Positions 54,359-64,000 of a stretch of DNA of 64,000 nt are shown here, in pieces. This DNA is from Pseudomonas sp. stari2. GTDB lineage: Bacteria; Pseudomonadota; Gammaproteobacteria; Pseudomonadales; Pseudomonadaceae. Both the position numbers and the translations under genes were made by a program. Every line of letters begins with the position of its first letter. Positions within the stretch are counted from its first letter, which is position 1. The notes under the pieces were generated by a model that made no database searches, was not told where the DNA came from, and saw only the letters and a program-made list of their open reading frames with translations. Where the stretch lies: the NCBI RefSeq assembly GCF_040760005.1, contig NZ_CP099760.1:1359501-1423500 (forward strand). The letters are read 5' to 3'.

Positions 54359-55632
54359 GCAGCGACCAGCGCTTCTTCGATTTCCTCAAGGAACGCATCG
54401 GTCTCGATGTTGCTTCGGTAGGGCCGGCGATCATCGAGCGAGCGGTGCGCCAGCGCATCATCCTGTCGCAGATGGTCACGGCCGATGAATATTGGCAAAC
54501 GCTGCAAGGTTCGCGGGACGAACAGCAAGCGCTGATCGAGGCAGTGATCGTCCCCGAGACGTGGTTTTTCCGTTACCCGGAATCCTTCGCCACCTTGGGC
54601 AAACTGGCGCGCAAACGCCTGGCCGAACTGAACAACATGCGGGCGCTGCGCATCCTCAGCTTGCCGTGTTCCACCGGTGAAGAACCTTATTCGATTGCCA
54701 TGGCGTTACTCGATGCGGGCCTCAAGCCCCATCAGTTCAAGGTTGATGGCATGGACGTCAGCCCTCTGTCGGTGGACAAGGCGCGGCGGGCGCTGTACGG
54801 CAAGAATTCGTTTCGCGGCCAGGAACTGGCGTTTCGCGAACTGCATTTCATGCCGGAGGACGAAGGCTATCGCCTGAATGAAAACGTGCGTGAACAGGTG
54901 CGTTTGCAGGTCGGCAATGTGCTGGATCCGACGCTGCTGGCCAGCGAGCCACCGTTCGATTTCGTGTTCTGCCGCAACCTGCTGATCTATTTCGATCAGC
55001 CGACCCAGCAACAGGTGTTTGCCGTACTCAAGCGCCTGACCCATGTCGATGGCGTGCTGTTTATCGGCCCTGCCGAGGGCAGTCTGCTCGGACGGTTGGG
55101 CATGCGTTCGATCGGGATTCCACAGTCTTTCGCGTTCAGTCGCCACAGCGATCCGCAACCCGCGCCGTTGCCAATGCCGGTTGCCATCCCGACGCCTTTG
55201 CCCGTGCGCCAGCCGGTGCGCAGCACGCCACCGCCGCCCGTGCGCAACCGGCCGTTTGCCGCTGTGACACCGTTGCCCGCCACCGTCAAAAGCCCGAATC
55301 CCGACGCCACGACCTTGCTGGCCAATATCGCCGCCCTGGCCAACGAAGGCAAAAGTGCCGAGGCCCGCGTTGCGTGCGAACAGTATCTGCGCAGCCATGA
55401 GCCGGTGGCTCAGGTTTTTTACTGGTTAGGCCTGCTCAGCGACGTCGCCGGCAGTGCTCTCGAAGCTCAGGGTTTTTACCGCAAGGCCTTGTACCTCGAA
55501 CCGCAACACGCCGAAGCTTTGATGCACCTGGCCGGGTTGCTGCAGGCCCAGGGCGACACGGCCGGTGCCAGACGATTGCAGGAGCGCGCCGCCCGCAGCG
55601 GCCGCACCGCCGACAGTGAGCGTAAACGATGA
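54355..55632 (+). CDS. wspC: CheR-like methyltransferase WspC with TPR
   Basis: A 425-aa SAM-dependent methyltransferase. CheR domain (about 1-260) with ILSLPCSTGEEPYSIAMAL (motif I) and FDFVFCRNLLIYFDQPTQQ; a Pro-rich linker (about 265-305) and C-terminal TPR repeats. It methylates WspA, raising signal output, and opposes WspF. Overlaps wspB and wspD by four bases each. Confidence 0.93.
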   Translation: MSSDQRFFDFLKERIGLDVASVGPAIIERAVRQRIILSQMVTADEYWQTLQGSRDEQQALIEAVIVPETWFFRYPESFATLGKLARKRLAELNNMRALRILSLPCSTGEEPYSIAMALLDAGLKPHQFKVDGMDVSPLSVDKARRALYGKNSFRGQELAFRELHFMPEDEGYRLNENVREQVRLQVGNVLDPTLLASEPPFDFVFCRNLLIYFDQPTQQQVFAVLKRLTHVDGVLFIGPAEGSLLGRLGMRSIGIPQSFAFSRHSDPQPAPLPMPVAIPTPLPVRQPVRSTPPPPVRNRPFAAVTPLPATVKSPNPDATTLLANIAALANEGKSAEARVACEQYLRSHEPVAQVFYWLGLLSDVAGSALEAQGFYRKALYLEPQHAEALMHLAGLLQAQGDTAGARRLQERAARSGRTADSERKR

Positions 55633-56312
55633 TCCCGTCCGACACCTTGAACGTCACCCACGAAGACGCCCGGGCCATCGACGATTGCTGGAATCGCATC
55701 GGCATCCACGGCGACAAGTCCTGCCCGCTGTTGGAAGAACACATTCACTGCCGCAATTGCGCGGTGTATTCCGCCGCCGCCACACGGCTGCTCGACCGCT
55801 ATGCGTTGCAGCAGGACGAACGCGATCCGGTGGCGATCCAGGTCGAGACCGAGCTGAAAACCCGTTCGCTGCTGATGTTCCGCCTCGGCGAAGAATGGCT
55901 CGGTCTGGCCACCCACAGTCTGGTGGAGGTCGCGCCGTTGCAGGCGATTCACTCTCTGCCGCACCAGCGCTCCCGGGCCTTGCTCGGCGTGGCGAACGTG
56001 CGTGGGGCGCTGGTGGCGTGCCTGTCACTGGTCGAACTGCTCGATCTCGACGGTAGCGCCACCCCGGCGACCGGTGCGCGGATCATGCCGCGCATGCTGA
56101 TCATCGCGGCCAAGGGCGGGCCGGTGGTGGTGCCGGTGGACGAAGTCGACGGGATTCACGCCATCGACGAACGAATCCTCGATGCAGCGTCGCGTTCCGG
56201 GGCGCAGGCCAGTGCCAAATACACCCGAGGCGTGTTGCCTTTCAAAGGTCGCAGCCTGCGTTGGCTGGATGAAGAACAGCTGTTGTCCGCCGTCTCCCGG
56301 AGCCTCACATGA
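55629..56312 (+). CDS. wspD: CheW-like adaptor WspD
   Basis: A 227-aa second CheW protein. The N-terminal extension (about 1-75) has a Cys pair region (CPLLEEHIHCRNCAVY) and the CheW domain begins near 76 (LLMFRLGEEWLGLATHSLVE). Sits between wspC and wspE with ATGA overlaps at both ends. Role as receptor-kinase coupler is inferred from the Wsp pathway. Confidence 0.92.
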   Translation: MIPSDTLNVTHEDARAIDDCWNRIGIHGDKSCPLLEEHIHCRNCAVYSAAATRLLDRYALQQDERDPVAIQVETELKTRSLLMFRLGEEWLGLATHSLVEVAPLQAIHSLPHQRSRALLGVANVRGALVACLSLVELLDLDGSATPATGARIMPRMLIIAAKGGPVVVPVDEVDGIHAIDERILDAASRSGAQASAKYTRGVLPFKGRSLRWLDEEQLLSAVSRSLT

Positions 56313-58603
56313 CCCCCGAGCAAATGCGCGACGCCTCCCTGCTGGAGCTGTTCAGCCTTGAAGCCGAAGCCCAGACCCAGGTCTTGAGTGCCGGGCTGCT
56401 GGCGCTGGAACGCAATCCGACCCAGGCCGATCAGCTTGAGTCGTGCATGCGTGCGGCGCACTCGTTGAAAGGTGCGGCGCGGATCGTCGGCATCGACAGC
56501 GGCGTCAGCGTTGCCCACGTGATGGAGGATTGTCTGGTCAGCGCGCAAGAAGGGCGGCTGTTCCTGCGCCCGGAGCATATCGACGCGCTGTTGCAGGGCA
56601 CCGATTTGCTGATGCGCATCGCCACCCCGGCCAATGGCCCGCAACCAGCGGACATCGAGGCCTACGTGACATTGATGGGTGGTTTGCTCGATCCGGCGGC
56701 TCCGGCCGTGGTTGTCACCGCTCCGAGCGCGCCACCGATGGCCGAGTTGCAGCTTCAGCCACCGCCAGTGGTTGAGCCGACGCCCGTTGAAATCCCCGTC
56801 GAGGTAGTCGAGCCAGAGCCTGCGCCACGCAAGAGCAAACGCACTGCCGAAGGTGGCGAGCGGGTGCTGCGGGTCACCGCCGAACGTCTGAACAGCCTGC
56901 TCGATCTGTCGAGCAAATCCCTGGTGGAAACCCAGCGTCTCAAACCGCACCTGGCCACGATGCAGCGCCTCAAGCGCATGCAGAACAACGGTCTGCGGGC
57001 GCTGGAAAGTCTCAACGTGCATCTCAAGGAACATGCCCTGAGCCTTGAAGCTCAAGAGGCGCTGGAAGATGCGCGGCGACTGCTCGCTGAGTCCCAACAA
57101 TTGCTGGCGGAAAAAAACGCCGAACTCGACGAGTTTGCCTGGCAAGCGAGCCAGCGCGCGCAAGTGCTCTATGACACCGCGCTGGCCTGCCGCATGCGGC
57201 CGTTCGCCGATGTGCTGTCCGGTCAGGTGCGGATGGTGCGCGACCTCGGTCGCAGCCTCGGCAAGCAGGTGCGGCTGGAGATCGAGGGCGAGAAAACCCA
57301 GGTTGACCGCGACGTGCTGGAGAAACTCGAAGCCCCGTTGACTCACCTGCTGCGCAACGCGGTCGATCATGGCATCGAAACACCGGAAGAACGCCTGCTC
57401 AAAGGCAAGCCCGAGGAAGGGTTGATCCGTCTCCGGGCCTCGCATCAGGCCGGCCTGCTGGTGCTGGAGTTAAGCGATGACGGCAACGGAGTGGATCTGG
57501 AAAAGGTCCGCCGCAGCATCGTCGAACGTCAGTTGTCACCGGTCGAAACCGCCGCTCAACTGAGTGAAGAAGAGCTGCTGACCTTCCTGTTCCTGCCGGG
57601 TTTCAGTCTGCGGGACAAAGTTACCGAGGTGTCCGGTCGGGGCGTCGGCCTCGATGCCGTTCAGCATATGGTCCGCCAGTTGCGCGGCGCGGTGGTGCTG
57701 GAGCAGAGGGCGGGTGAGGGCAGTCGCTTCCACCTCGAAGTCCCGCTGACCCTGTCGGTGGTGCGCAGTCTGGTGGTGGAAGTCGGCGACGAGGCCTACG
57801 CGTTCCCGCTGGCGCACATCGAGCGCATGTGCGACCTGGCGCCGGACGACATCGTGCAGGTCGAAGGCCGCCAGCATTTCTGGCACGAAGGTCGACATGT
57901 CGGGCTGGTTGCGGCCAGTCAGTTATTGCAGCGTCCGGCCAGCCAGAACAGCGGCGACACCTTGAAAGTCGTGGTGATCCGCGAGCGCGATGCGATCTAC
58001 GGCGTGGCGGTCGAACGCTTCATCGGCGAGCGCACGCTGGTGGTGCTGCCGCTGGACGAGCGGCTGGGCAAGGTGCAGGACATTTCCGCCGGGGCCTTGC
58101 TCGATGATGGTTCGGTGGTGTTGATCGTCGATGTCGAAGACATGCTGCGCTCGGTGGACAAGTTGCTGAACACCGGGCGCCTTGAGCGTATCGCCCGCCA
58201 TGGCAATCAGGCCGCAGAGGCCACGCGCAAACGGATTCTGGTGGTTGATGACTCGCTGACGGTACGCGAGTTGCAACGCAAGTTGCTGCTCAATCGTGGC
58301 TACGACGTCGCCGTCGCGGTAGACGGCATGGACGGCTGGAACGCGTTGCGCTCCGAGGATTTCGACTTGCTGATCACCGACATCGACATGCCGCGCATGG
58401 ACGGCATCGAACTGGTGACGCTGCTGCGCCGCGACAATCGCCTGCAATCGCTGCCGGTGATGGTGGTGTCCTACAAGGATCGCGAAGAAGATCGGCGCCG
58501 TGGACTGGATGCCGGGGCGGACTATTATCTGGCCAAGGCCAGTTTTCATGACGATGCCCTGCTCGACGCAGTGGTTGAGCTCATCGGAGGAGCGCGGGCA
58601 TGA
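56309..58603 (+). CDS. wspE: Hybrid chemotaxis-type kinase WspE
   Basis: A 764-aa CheA-CheY fusion. N-terminal HPt domain with phospho-His51 in [15 protein letters not shown]; Pro-rich linker (about 135-185); dimer helices; ATPase with N box [16 protein letters not shown] and G boxes [21 protein letters not shown]; CheW-like domain (about 475-615); C-terminal receiver [13 protein letters not shown] with Asp in [13 protein letters not shown]. It phosphorylates WspR and WspF. All key residues look intact. Confidence 0.94.
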   Translation: MTPEQMRDASLLELFSLEAEAQTQVLSAGLLALERNPTQADQLESCMRAAHSLKGAARIVGIDSGVSVAHVMEDCLVSAQEGRLFLRPEHIDALLQGTDLLMRIATPANGPQPADIEAYVTLMGGLLDPAAPAVVVTAPSAPPMAELQLQPPPVVEPTPVEIPVEVVEPEPAPRKSKRTAEGGERVLRVTAERLNSLLDLSSKSLVETQRLKPHLATMQRLKRMQNNGLRALESLNVHLKEHALSLEAQEALEDARRLLAESQQLLAEKNAELDEFAWQASQRAQVLYDTALACRMRPFADVLSGQVRMVRDLGRSLGKQVRLEIEGEKTQVDRDVLEKLEAPLTHLLRNAVDHGIETPEERLLKGKPEEGLIRLRASHQAGLLVLELSDDGNGVDLEKVRRSIVERQLSPVETAAQLSEEELLTFLFLPGFSLRDKVTEVSGRGVGLDAVQHMVRQLRGAVVLEQRAGEGSRFHLEVPLTLSVVRSLVVEVGDEAYAFPLAHIERMCDLAPDDIVQVEGRQHFWHEGRHVGLVAASQLLQRPASQNSGDTLKVVVIRERDAIYGVAVERFIGERTLVVLPLDERLGKVQDISAGALLDDGSVVLIVDVEDMLRSVDKLLNTGRLERIARHGNQAAEATRKRILVVDDSLTVRELQRKLLLNRGYDVAVAVDGMDGWNALRSEDFDLLITDIDMPRMDGIELVTLLRRDNRLQSLPVMVVSYKDREEDRRRGLDAGADYYLAKASFHDDALLDAVVELIGGARA

Positions 58604-59526
58604 AGATCGCAATCGTCAACGACATGCCCCTGGCGGTGGAGGCCCTGCGCCGGGCGCTGGCTTTCGAGCCGGCGCATCAGGTGGTGTGGGTTGCCAACAA
58701 TGGCGCCGAAGCGGTGCGCCTGTGCGCGGAGAACACTCCGGACCTGATCCTCATGGACCTGATCATGCCGGTAATGGATGGTGTCGAGGCCACCCGTCGA
58801 ATCATGGCCGAGAGCCCCTGTGCCATCGTCATTGTCACGGTCGACCGCCAGCAGAACGTGCACCGGGTGTTCGAAGCCATGGGCCACGGAGCGCTGGACG
58901 TAGTCGACACCCCGGCCCTCGGCGCCGGCAATGCCCAACAGGCGGCCGCGCCACTGTTGCGCAAGATTCTGAATATCGGCTGGCTGATCGGCGAGAAAAC
59001 CGCTCGCGCCCGCCCGGCCCAGACAATGCCGCGCAGTTCGGCGTCGCGCCAGCGGCTGGTGGCGATCGGCTCGTCAGCGGGTGGGCCGGCGGCGCTGGAA
59101 GTCTTGCTCAAGGGCCTGCCGCGCAATTTTTCCGCGGCCATCGTGCTGGTGCAGCATGTCGATCAGGTGTTCGCCGCCGGCATGGCCGAATGGCTGGCCA
59201 GCGCCAGCGGCCTGGACGTGCGCCTGGCCCGGGAAGGCGAGCCGCCGCAGGCTGGCGCAGTGTTGCTGGCCGGCACCAATCATCACATCCGATTACTCAA
59301 GAACGGCACGCTGGCCTACACCGCCGAGCCGGTCAACGAGATCTACCGCCCCTCGATCGATGTGTTTTTCGAAAGCGTCGCCAACTACTGGAACGGTGAC
59401 GCAGTAGGGGTTTTATTGACGGGGATGGGACGCGACGGGGCGCAAGGGCTTAAGCTCATGCGCCAACAGGGTTATCTGACCATCGCGCAGGACCAGCAAA
59501 GCAGTGCGGTGTACGGCATGCCCTAG
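58600..59526 (+). CDS. wspF: CheB-like methylesterase WspF, truncated by an amber codon
   Basis: A 308-aa product in place of the expected 336. Receiver domain (D53 in [13 protein letters not shown]) and CheB methylesterase domain with Ser159 (GSSAGGP), His186 (LVQHVDQ) and Asp279 (GMGRDG) are all present. The frame meets TAG at 59524-59526 right after VYGMP, but reads on without another stop for 27 codons to TGA 59608-59610, giving the normal family ending. WspF demethylates WspA and damps signalling. Losing the C-terminal helical end would probably weaken or abolish it. ATGA overlap with wspE. Confidence 0.93.
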   Translation: MKIAIVNDMPLAVEALRRALAFEPAHQVVWVANNGAEAVRLCAENTPDLILMDLIMPVMDGVEATRRIMAESPCAIVIVTVDRQQNVHRVFEAMGHGALDVVDTPALGAGNAQQAAAPLLRKILNIGWLIGEKTARARPAQTMPRSSASRQRLVAIGSSAGGPAALEVLLKGLPRNFSAAIVLVQHVDQVFAAGMAEWLASASGLDVRLAREGEPPQAGAVLLAGTNHHIRLLKNGTLAYTAEPVNEIYRPSIDVFFESVANYWNGDAVGVLLTGMGRDGAQGLKLMRQQGYLTIAQDQQSSAVYGMP

Positions 59527-59610
59527 GCAGCCGCGGCCATCGATGCAGCCGTAGAAATCCGTCCACTGGAAAAGATAGCGCCACGATTGCTGGAGATTTT
59601 CCCCAAATGA
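59527..59610 (+). pseudogene. wspF: Untranslated wspF 3' remainder
   Basis: 27 in-frame codons plus TGA that encode the family-like ending AAAAIDAAVEIRPLEKIAP and RLLEIFPK if TAG is read through. No frameshift or second stop is present, so the amber change appears to be recent. The distance from the new stop to wspR is 132 bp instead of 48. Confidence 0.85.
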
Positions 59611-59658
59611 ACACGTCCATCCGCAATCCTGGCCCCCGCAGCACTCAGGTGACCGCCC

Positions 59659-60660
59659 ATGAATGACTTACAGATCGATGACATCAAAACCGACGAGAAC
59701 GCCGCCATGGTGTTGTTGGTGGACGATCAGGCGATGATTGGCGAGGCCGTGCGCCGTGGGCTGTCGAATGAAGAGAACATCGACTTCCACTTCTGCTCCG
59801 ACCCGCATCAGGCCGTGGCCCACGCAGTGCGGATCAAACCAACCGTCATCCTGCAGGATCTGGTGATGCCCGGCCTCGACGGCCTGAGCCTGGTGCGCGA
59901 ATACCGCAATCACCCGGCGACCAAGGACATCCCGATCATCGTCCTGTCGACCAAGGAGGATCCGCTGATCAAGAGCGCGGCGTTCTCCGCCGGGGCCAAC
60001 GATTACCTGGTGAAACTGCCGGACAACATCGAACTGGTGGCGCGCATCCGTTATCACTCGCGCTCCTACATGACCCTGCTGCAACGGGACGCGGCCTATC
60101 GCGCGTTGCGGGTCAGCCAGCAGCAATTGCTCGACACCAACCTGGTGCTGCAGCGGCTGATGAACTCCGACGGCCTGACCGGGCTGTCCAATCGCCGGCA
60201 CTTCGACGAGTACCTGGAGCTGGAGTGGCGCCGCTCGCTGCGTGACCAGAGCCAGTTGTCGCTGCTGATGATCGACGTCGATTACTTCAAGTCCTACAAC
60301 GACACCTTCGGCCACGTCGAAGGCGACGAGGCCCTGCGCAAGGTCGCTACGGCGATCCGCGAGGCCAGCGCCCGCCCATCCGACCTGCCGGCGCGTTATG
60401 GCGGCGAAGAGTTTGCGCTGGTGCTGCCCAATACCTCGCCGGGCGGGGCACGACTGGTGGCGGAGAAGCTGCGCCAGACCGTGGCGGCGCTGAAGATTCC
60501 GCACAATGCTCCGGCCGAGGGGGCGAGCCTGACTATCAGCATCGGCCTGGCAACCATGGTGCCGGAGGCGGGCAGCGACTGCCGGTTGCTGATCTCGGCG
60601 GCGGACCGTGGCCTGTATCTGGCGAAGAACAACGGGCGCAACCAGGTGGGGATCGAATGA
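59659..60660 (+). CDS. wspR: Diguanylate cyclase response regulator WspR
   Basis: A 333-aa c-di-GMP synthase. Receiver (about 15-135) with phospho-Asp67 in [13 protein letters not shown] and Lys119; coiled linker about 136-165; GGDEF domain with active motif GGEEF (248-252) and the feedback I-site RPSD (239-242). It is the output of the Wsp system. AGGTGA lies six bases before ATG 59659. All catalytic residues are intact, so the operon can make c-di-GMP. Confidence 0.95.
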   Translation: MNDLQIDDIKTDENAAMVLLVDDQAMIGEAVRRGLSNEENIDFHFCSDPHQAVAHAVRIKPTVILQDLVMPGLDGLSLVREYRNHPATKDIPIIVLSTKEDPLIKSAAFSAGANDYLVKLPDNIELVARIRYHSRSYMTLLQRDAAYRALRVSQQQLLDTNLVLQRLMNSDGLTGLSNRRHFDEYLELEWRRSLRDQSQLSLLMIDVDYFKSYNDTFGHVEGDEALRKVATAIREASARPSDLPARYGGEEFALVLPNTSPGGARLVAEKLRQTVAALKIPHNAPAEGASLTISIGLATMVPEAGSDCRLLISAADRGLYLAKNNGRNQVGIE

Positions 60661-60766
60661 ACCATCGGGTTCATTCGCCTCAAGAGCCGCCAGACGGGCT
60701 GCCGTGACAGCTTGATTACGTTATACTCGCCGGCTTTCAAAAGTTCGCCAACGAGTGCTGCCCGTC

Positions 60767-61862
60767 ATGGAAATCAATCCGATCCTGAACACCATCAAGG
60801 ACCTGTCCGAGCGCTCCGAATCTATTCGGGGGTATCTTTGACTACGATCAAAAGCATGAGCGTCTGATCGAAGTCAATCGCGAGCTTGAAGATCCTGCAG
60901 TCTGGAACAAACCTGAATACGCCCAGGAACTGGGCCGCGAGCGCTCGGCGCTGGCGCAGATCGTCGACACCCTGGACGAGCTGGCCACCGGCCTGGCCGA
61001 TTCCCGCGAGCTGCTCGACATGGCCGTGGAAGAGAACGACGAAGGCGCCGTGAACGACGTCGTCGAAGTCCTTCAAGGTCTCGAAGAATCCCTGGCCAAA
61101 CTGGAATTCCGTCGCATGTTCAGCGGCGAAATGGACCCGAACAACGCCTACCTGGACATCCAGGCCGGTTCCGGCGGCACCGAAGCCCAGGACTGGGCCA
61201 ACATCCTGCTGCGCATGTACCTGCGCTGGGCCGACAAACGCGGTTTCGACGCGACCATCATGGAGCTGTCGGCCGGTGAAGTTGCCGGTATCAAAGGTGC
61301 GACCGTGCACATCAAGGGTGAATACGCCTTTGGCTGGCTGCGTACCGAGATCGGTGTGCACCGTCTGGTGCGCAAGAGCCCGTTCGACTCCGGCAACCGC
61401 CGCCACACCTCGTTCTCCGCTGTTTTCGTCTCGCCAGAGATCGACGACAAGGTGGAAATCGAAATCAACCCGGCAGACCTGCGGATCGACACCTATCGTT
61501 CCTCCGGTGCCGGTGGTCAGCACGTAAACACCACCGACTCGGCCGTACGTATCACCCACGTACCGACCAACACCGTGGTCAGCTGCCAGAACGAACGTTC
61601 CCAGCACGCCAACAAGGACACCGCCATGAAAATGCTGCGGGCCAAGTTGTACGAGCAGGAAATGCAGAAGCGCAACGCGGCGTCCCAGGCGCTGGAAGAC
61701 ACCAAGTCGGATATCGGCTGGGGTCACCAGATCCGTTCGTACGTGCTCGATGCCTCGCGGATCAAGGATCTGCGCACCAACATCGAACGCAGTGACTGCG
61801 ACAAGGTGCTCGACGGCGACATCGACGAATACCTGGAAGCCAGCCTGAAATCGGGGCTGTAA
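60767..61862 (+). CDS. prfB: Peptide chain release factor 2, programmed +1 frameshift
   Basis: Recognises UGA and UAA stop codons. Translation starts at ATG 60767 ([20 protein letters not shown]), 24 codons long in the first frame, and meets TGA at 60839-60841 within GGGGGTATCTTTGAC. Ribosomes shift +1 on CTT and continue as [16 protein letters not shown] to the stop at 61860-61862. The catalytic GGQ motif ([16 protein letters not shown]) is present. Adjacent lysS is the usual neighbour. Confidence 0.96.
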
Positions 61863-61931
61863 GCTTTCACCCGACCTCAAGTCCCCCGTCCTCGGCGGGG
61901 GCAACGAACCTGTGATGGAAAATTTAAAGAC

Positions 61932-63434
61932 ATGAGCGACCAACAACTCGATTCGCAAGCCCTGCAACAGGAAGAAAACTCCCTGATCGCCCTGCGCAAG
62001 GAAAAGCTTGCTGCCGAGCGCGCCAAGGGCAATGCCTTCCCGAACGACTTCCGCCGCGACAACTACTGCGAAGCACTGCAGAAACAGTACGCGGACAAGA
62101 CCAAGGAAGAGCTTGCAGAGGCTGCGATCCCGGTCAAGGTTGCAGGTCGCATCATGCTCAACCGTGGCTCGTTCATGGTGATCCAGGACATGACCGGTCG
62201 CATCCAGGTCTACGTCAACCGCAAGACCCTGTCCGAAGAAACCCTGGCCGCGGTGAAAACCTGGGACATGGGCGACATCATCGCCGCCGAAGGCACCCTG
62301 GCCCGTTCCGGCAAGGGCGACCTGTACGTCGAGATGACCAGCGTGCGCCTGCTGACCAAATCCCTGCGCCCGCTGCCGGACAAGCACCACGGCCTGACCG
62401 ACACCGAACAGCGCTACCGTCAGCGTTACGTTGACCTGATCGTCAACGAAGACGTGCGTCAGACTTTCCGCGTGCGTTCGCAAGTGATCGCGCACATCCG
62501 CAGCTTCCTGATGAAGCGCGACTTCCTCGAAGTCGAAACGCCGATGCTGCAAACCATCCCTGGTGGCGCCGCCGCCAAGCCGTTCGAAACCCACCACAAC
62601 GCGCTGGACATGGAAATGTTCCTGCGTATCGCGCCAGAGCTGTACCTCAAGCGTCTGGTGGTTGGCGGCTTCGAAAAAGTGTTCGAGATCAACCGCAACT
62701 TCCGTAACGAAGGTGTTTCGACTCGTCACAACCCTGAATTCACCATGTTGGAGTTCTACCAGGCTTACGCCGACTACGAAGACAACATGGACCTGACCGA
62801 AGAACTGTTCCGCGAACTGGCGCAACTGGTTCTGGGCAGCACCGACGTGCCGTACGGCGACAAGGTGTTCCACTTCGGCGAGCCGTTCGTGCGCCTGTCG
62901 GTGTTCGACTCGATCCTCAAGTACAACCCTGAGCTGACCGCCGATGACCTGAACGACATCGACAAGGCTCGCGCCATCGCCAAGAAGGCCGGCGCCAAGG
63001 TGCTGGGCTTCGAAGGTCTGGGCAAGCTGCAGGTGATGATTTTCGAAGAGCTGGTCGAGCACAAGCTTGAGCAGCCGCACTTCATTACCCAGTACCCGTT
63101 CGAAGTGTCGCCGCTGGCCCGTCGCAACGACGACAACCCGAACGTCACCGATCGCTTCGAGCTGTTCATCGGTGGCCGTGAAATCGCCAACGCCTACTCC
63201 GAGCTCAACGACGCGGAAGACCAGGCCGAGCGTTTCATGGCGCAGGTGGCTGACAAGGACGCCGGCGACGACGAAGCCATGCACTACGACGCCGACTTCG
63301 TTCGCGCGCTGGAGTACGGCATGCCGCCAACCGCCGGCGAAGGTATCGGTATCGACCGTCTGGTGATGTTGCTGACCAACTCGCCGTCGATCCGCGACGT
63401 GATCCTGTTCCCGCACATGCGGCCGCAAGCGTAA
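61932..63434 (+). CDS. lysS: Lysyl-tRNA synthetase, class II
   Basis: A 500-aa enzyme charging tRNA-Lys. OB-fold anticodon domain (about 60-145, [20 protein letters not shown]), then the class II core with motif 2 [16 protein letters not shown] and motif 3 [12 protein letters not shown]. Length is normal. Start ATG 61932. It lies 69 bp after prfB and is followed by a strong terminator. Confidence 0.97.
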   Translation: MSDQQLDSQALQQEENSLIALRKEKLAAERAKGNAFPNDFRRDNYCEALQKQYADKTKEELAEAAIPVKVAGRIMLNRGSFMVIQDMTGRIQVYVNRKTLSEETLAAVKTWDMGDIIAAEGTLARSGKGDLYVEMTSVRLLTKSLRPLPDKHHGLTDTEQRYRQRYVDLIVNEDVRQTFRVRSQVIAHIRSFLMKRDFLEVETPMLQTIPGGAAAKPFETHHNALDMEMFLRIAPELYLKRLVVGGFEKVFEINRNFRNEGVSTRHNPEFTMLEFYQAYADYEDNMDLTEELFRELAQLVLGSTDVPYGDKVFHFGEPFVRLSVFDSILKYNPELTADDLNDIDKARAIAKKAGAKVLGFEGLGKLQVMIFEELVEHKLEQPHFITQYPFEVSPLARRNDDNPNVTDRFELFIGGREIANAYSELNDAEDQAERFMAQVADKDAGDDEAMHYDADFVRALEYGMPPTAGEGIGIDRLVMLLTNSPSIRDVILFPHMRPQA

Positions 63435-63445
63435 GTGTTTCAATA

Positions 63446-63476
63446 AAAAAGCCGCCTGAAATGGGCGGCTTTTTAT
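63446..63476 (+). terminator. Terminator after lysS
   Basis: AAAAAGCCGCC (63446-63456) pairs with GGCGGCTTTTT (63464-63474). It could work in both directions. Confidence 0.88.
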
Positions 63477-63540
63477 TGCCTGTCTGGTACAAACGTATCA
63501 AATGGTTACTTTTGAAAAAAACAACAGAGGAAGTCCTGTC

Positions 63541-64000
63541 GTGATCGGTGCAATGGCTCAAGAGGGTGCAGCGGATATCGCCACTGCGGTCGCTGAAAGT
63601 GTTCAGTACCAGGGTCGCAAGGCCAGCCGACAGGGCAGCGAGCAGCGTCGGCAGGACATTCTCGATGCGGCGATGCGCATTGTCGTGCGCGACGGCGTGC
63701 GAGCCGTGCGCCACCGTGCGGTGGCGGCCGAAGCCGGTGTGCCGTTGTCGGCGACCACCTATTACTTCAAGGACATCGATGACCTGCTCACCGATACCTT
63801 TGCCCAGTACGTCGAACGCAGCGCGGCCTACATGGCCAAGCTGTGGATCAACAACGAAGGCCTGCTGCGCGAGATGGTGGTCAGCGGCGATGGCAGCCCG
63901 GAGTCGCGTTCGCAGCTGGCTGACGACATCGCCCGGTTGATGGCTGATTACGTGCACCGGCAACTGGTCAACCGCCGCGAGCATTTGATGGCCGAACAGG
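63541..64000 (+). CDS. TetR-family regulator, partial (3' end outside window)
   Basis: The first 153 residues of a TetR-type repressor that runs off the window. A TetR helix-turn-helix spans about 35-82 (RRQDILDAAMRIVVRDGVRA, EAGVPLSATTYYFKDIDDLL). GTG 63541 has GAGGAAG about seven bases upstream; ATG 63553 (MAQEGAADIATAV) is the alternative. The ligand domain is incomplete and the target is not evident. Its place after lysS matches the known P. aeruginosa gene order. Confidence 0.85.
   Translation, partial: MIGAMAQEGAADIATAVAESVQYQGRKASRQGSEQRRQDILDAAMRIVVRDGVRAVRHRAVAAEAGVPLSATTYYFKDIDDLLTDTFAQYVERSAAYMAKLWINNEGLLREMVVSGDGSPESRSQLADDIARLMADYVHRQLVNRREHLMAEQ

Noticed and set aside
60839..60841. 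Nonsense mutation in prfB
   Set aside because: It is the conserved in-frame UGA of the RF2 programmed frameshift, with the CTT slip codon and upstream G-run in place.
60822..63443. 873-codon open frame on the minus strand opposite prfB and lysS
   Set aside because: It is the shadow of two certain genes. High GC third positions leave the antisense frame free of stops, and its translation (rich in His, Val, Gln and Arg) resembles no family.

Overview
The window is a 64 kb piece of a Pseudomonas chromosome, most likely from the P. fluorescens species complex. The evidence is the order of core genes (purL, nag operon, purT, ffh-rpsP-rimM-trmD-rplS, xerD-dsbC-hom-thrC, recJ, wsp operon, prfB-lysS), the high GC content, and the short palindromic repeats between genes that are typical of this group. 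I see no rRNA or tRNA gene, no prophage, no CRISPR array and no insertion sequence. The left end cuts purL and the right end cuts a TetR-family regulator.

Layout. 1-1264: the end of purL and a small NIF3/YqfO-like protein, then a terminator and a Pseudomonas repeat tract. 1665-8824 (minus): an N-acetylglucosamine uptake and catabolism operon, nagR-nagA-nagB(SIS type)-nagF-nagE. Its operator sits in the promoter spacer. 9155-13669: an L,D-transpeptidase, two Nudix hydrolases, a gamma-carbonic-anhydrase-like protein, DUF1289, a VUT-type membrane protein and purT. 13716-17334 (minus): an MFS symporter, a CorB-like protein and a CcsA/YpjD-like protein. 17544-21114: ffh and the S16-RimM-TrmD-L19 ribosome operon. 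21206-26365: a thioesterase, xerD, dsbC, hom and thrC. 26460-31112: a truncated BvgS-like sensor, a degenerate receiver protein, DUF3509, a periplasmic binding-like protein and a CoA-transferase. 31259-37178: yaeQ, recJ, an Old Yellow Enzyme homologue, a GNAT and opgD. 37581-38307: a small conserved-looking ORF and an orphan BRO/antirepressor-like gene. 38718-48653 (minus): an amino-acid permease, two paralogous gamma-aminobutyraldehyde dehydrogenases flanking a YdcSTUV/Pot-like ABC transporter, and a LysR regulator. 48830-51966: a DUF533/TerB-like protein and two tandem acyltransferase-3 proteins. 52200-60660: the complete wspABCDEFR surface-sensing operon that controls c-di-GMP. 60767-64000: prfB with its programmed frameshift, lysS and the partial regulator.

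The most striking observation is an in-frame amber codon in wspF (59524-59526). The reading frame continues intact for 27 more codons to the expected stop at 59608-59610. WspF is the methylesterase that resets the Wsp receptor, and its loss is a classic cause of constitutive WspR activity and wrinkly colonies. All other Wsp proteins look intact, so this genome may carry a natural or laboratory-selected wsp-activating allele.

A second coherent story lies at 26460-28386. The BvgS-like sensor stops right after its PAS domain with no kinase, and the adjacent receiver has lost its phospho-acceptor Asp, an acidic-pocket residue and the conserved Lys. This looks like joint decay or repurposing of a two-component pair.
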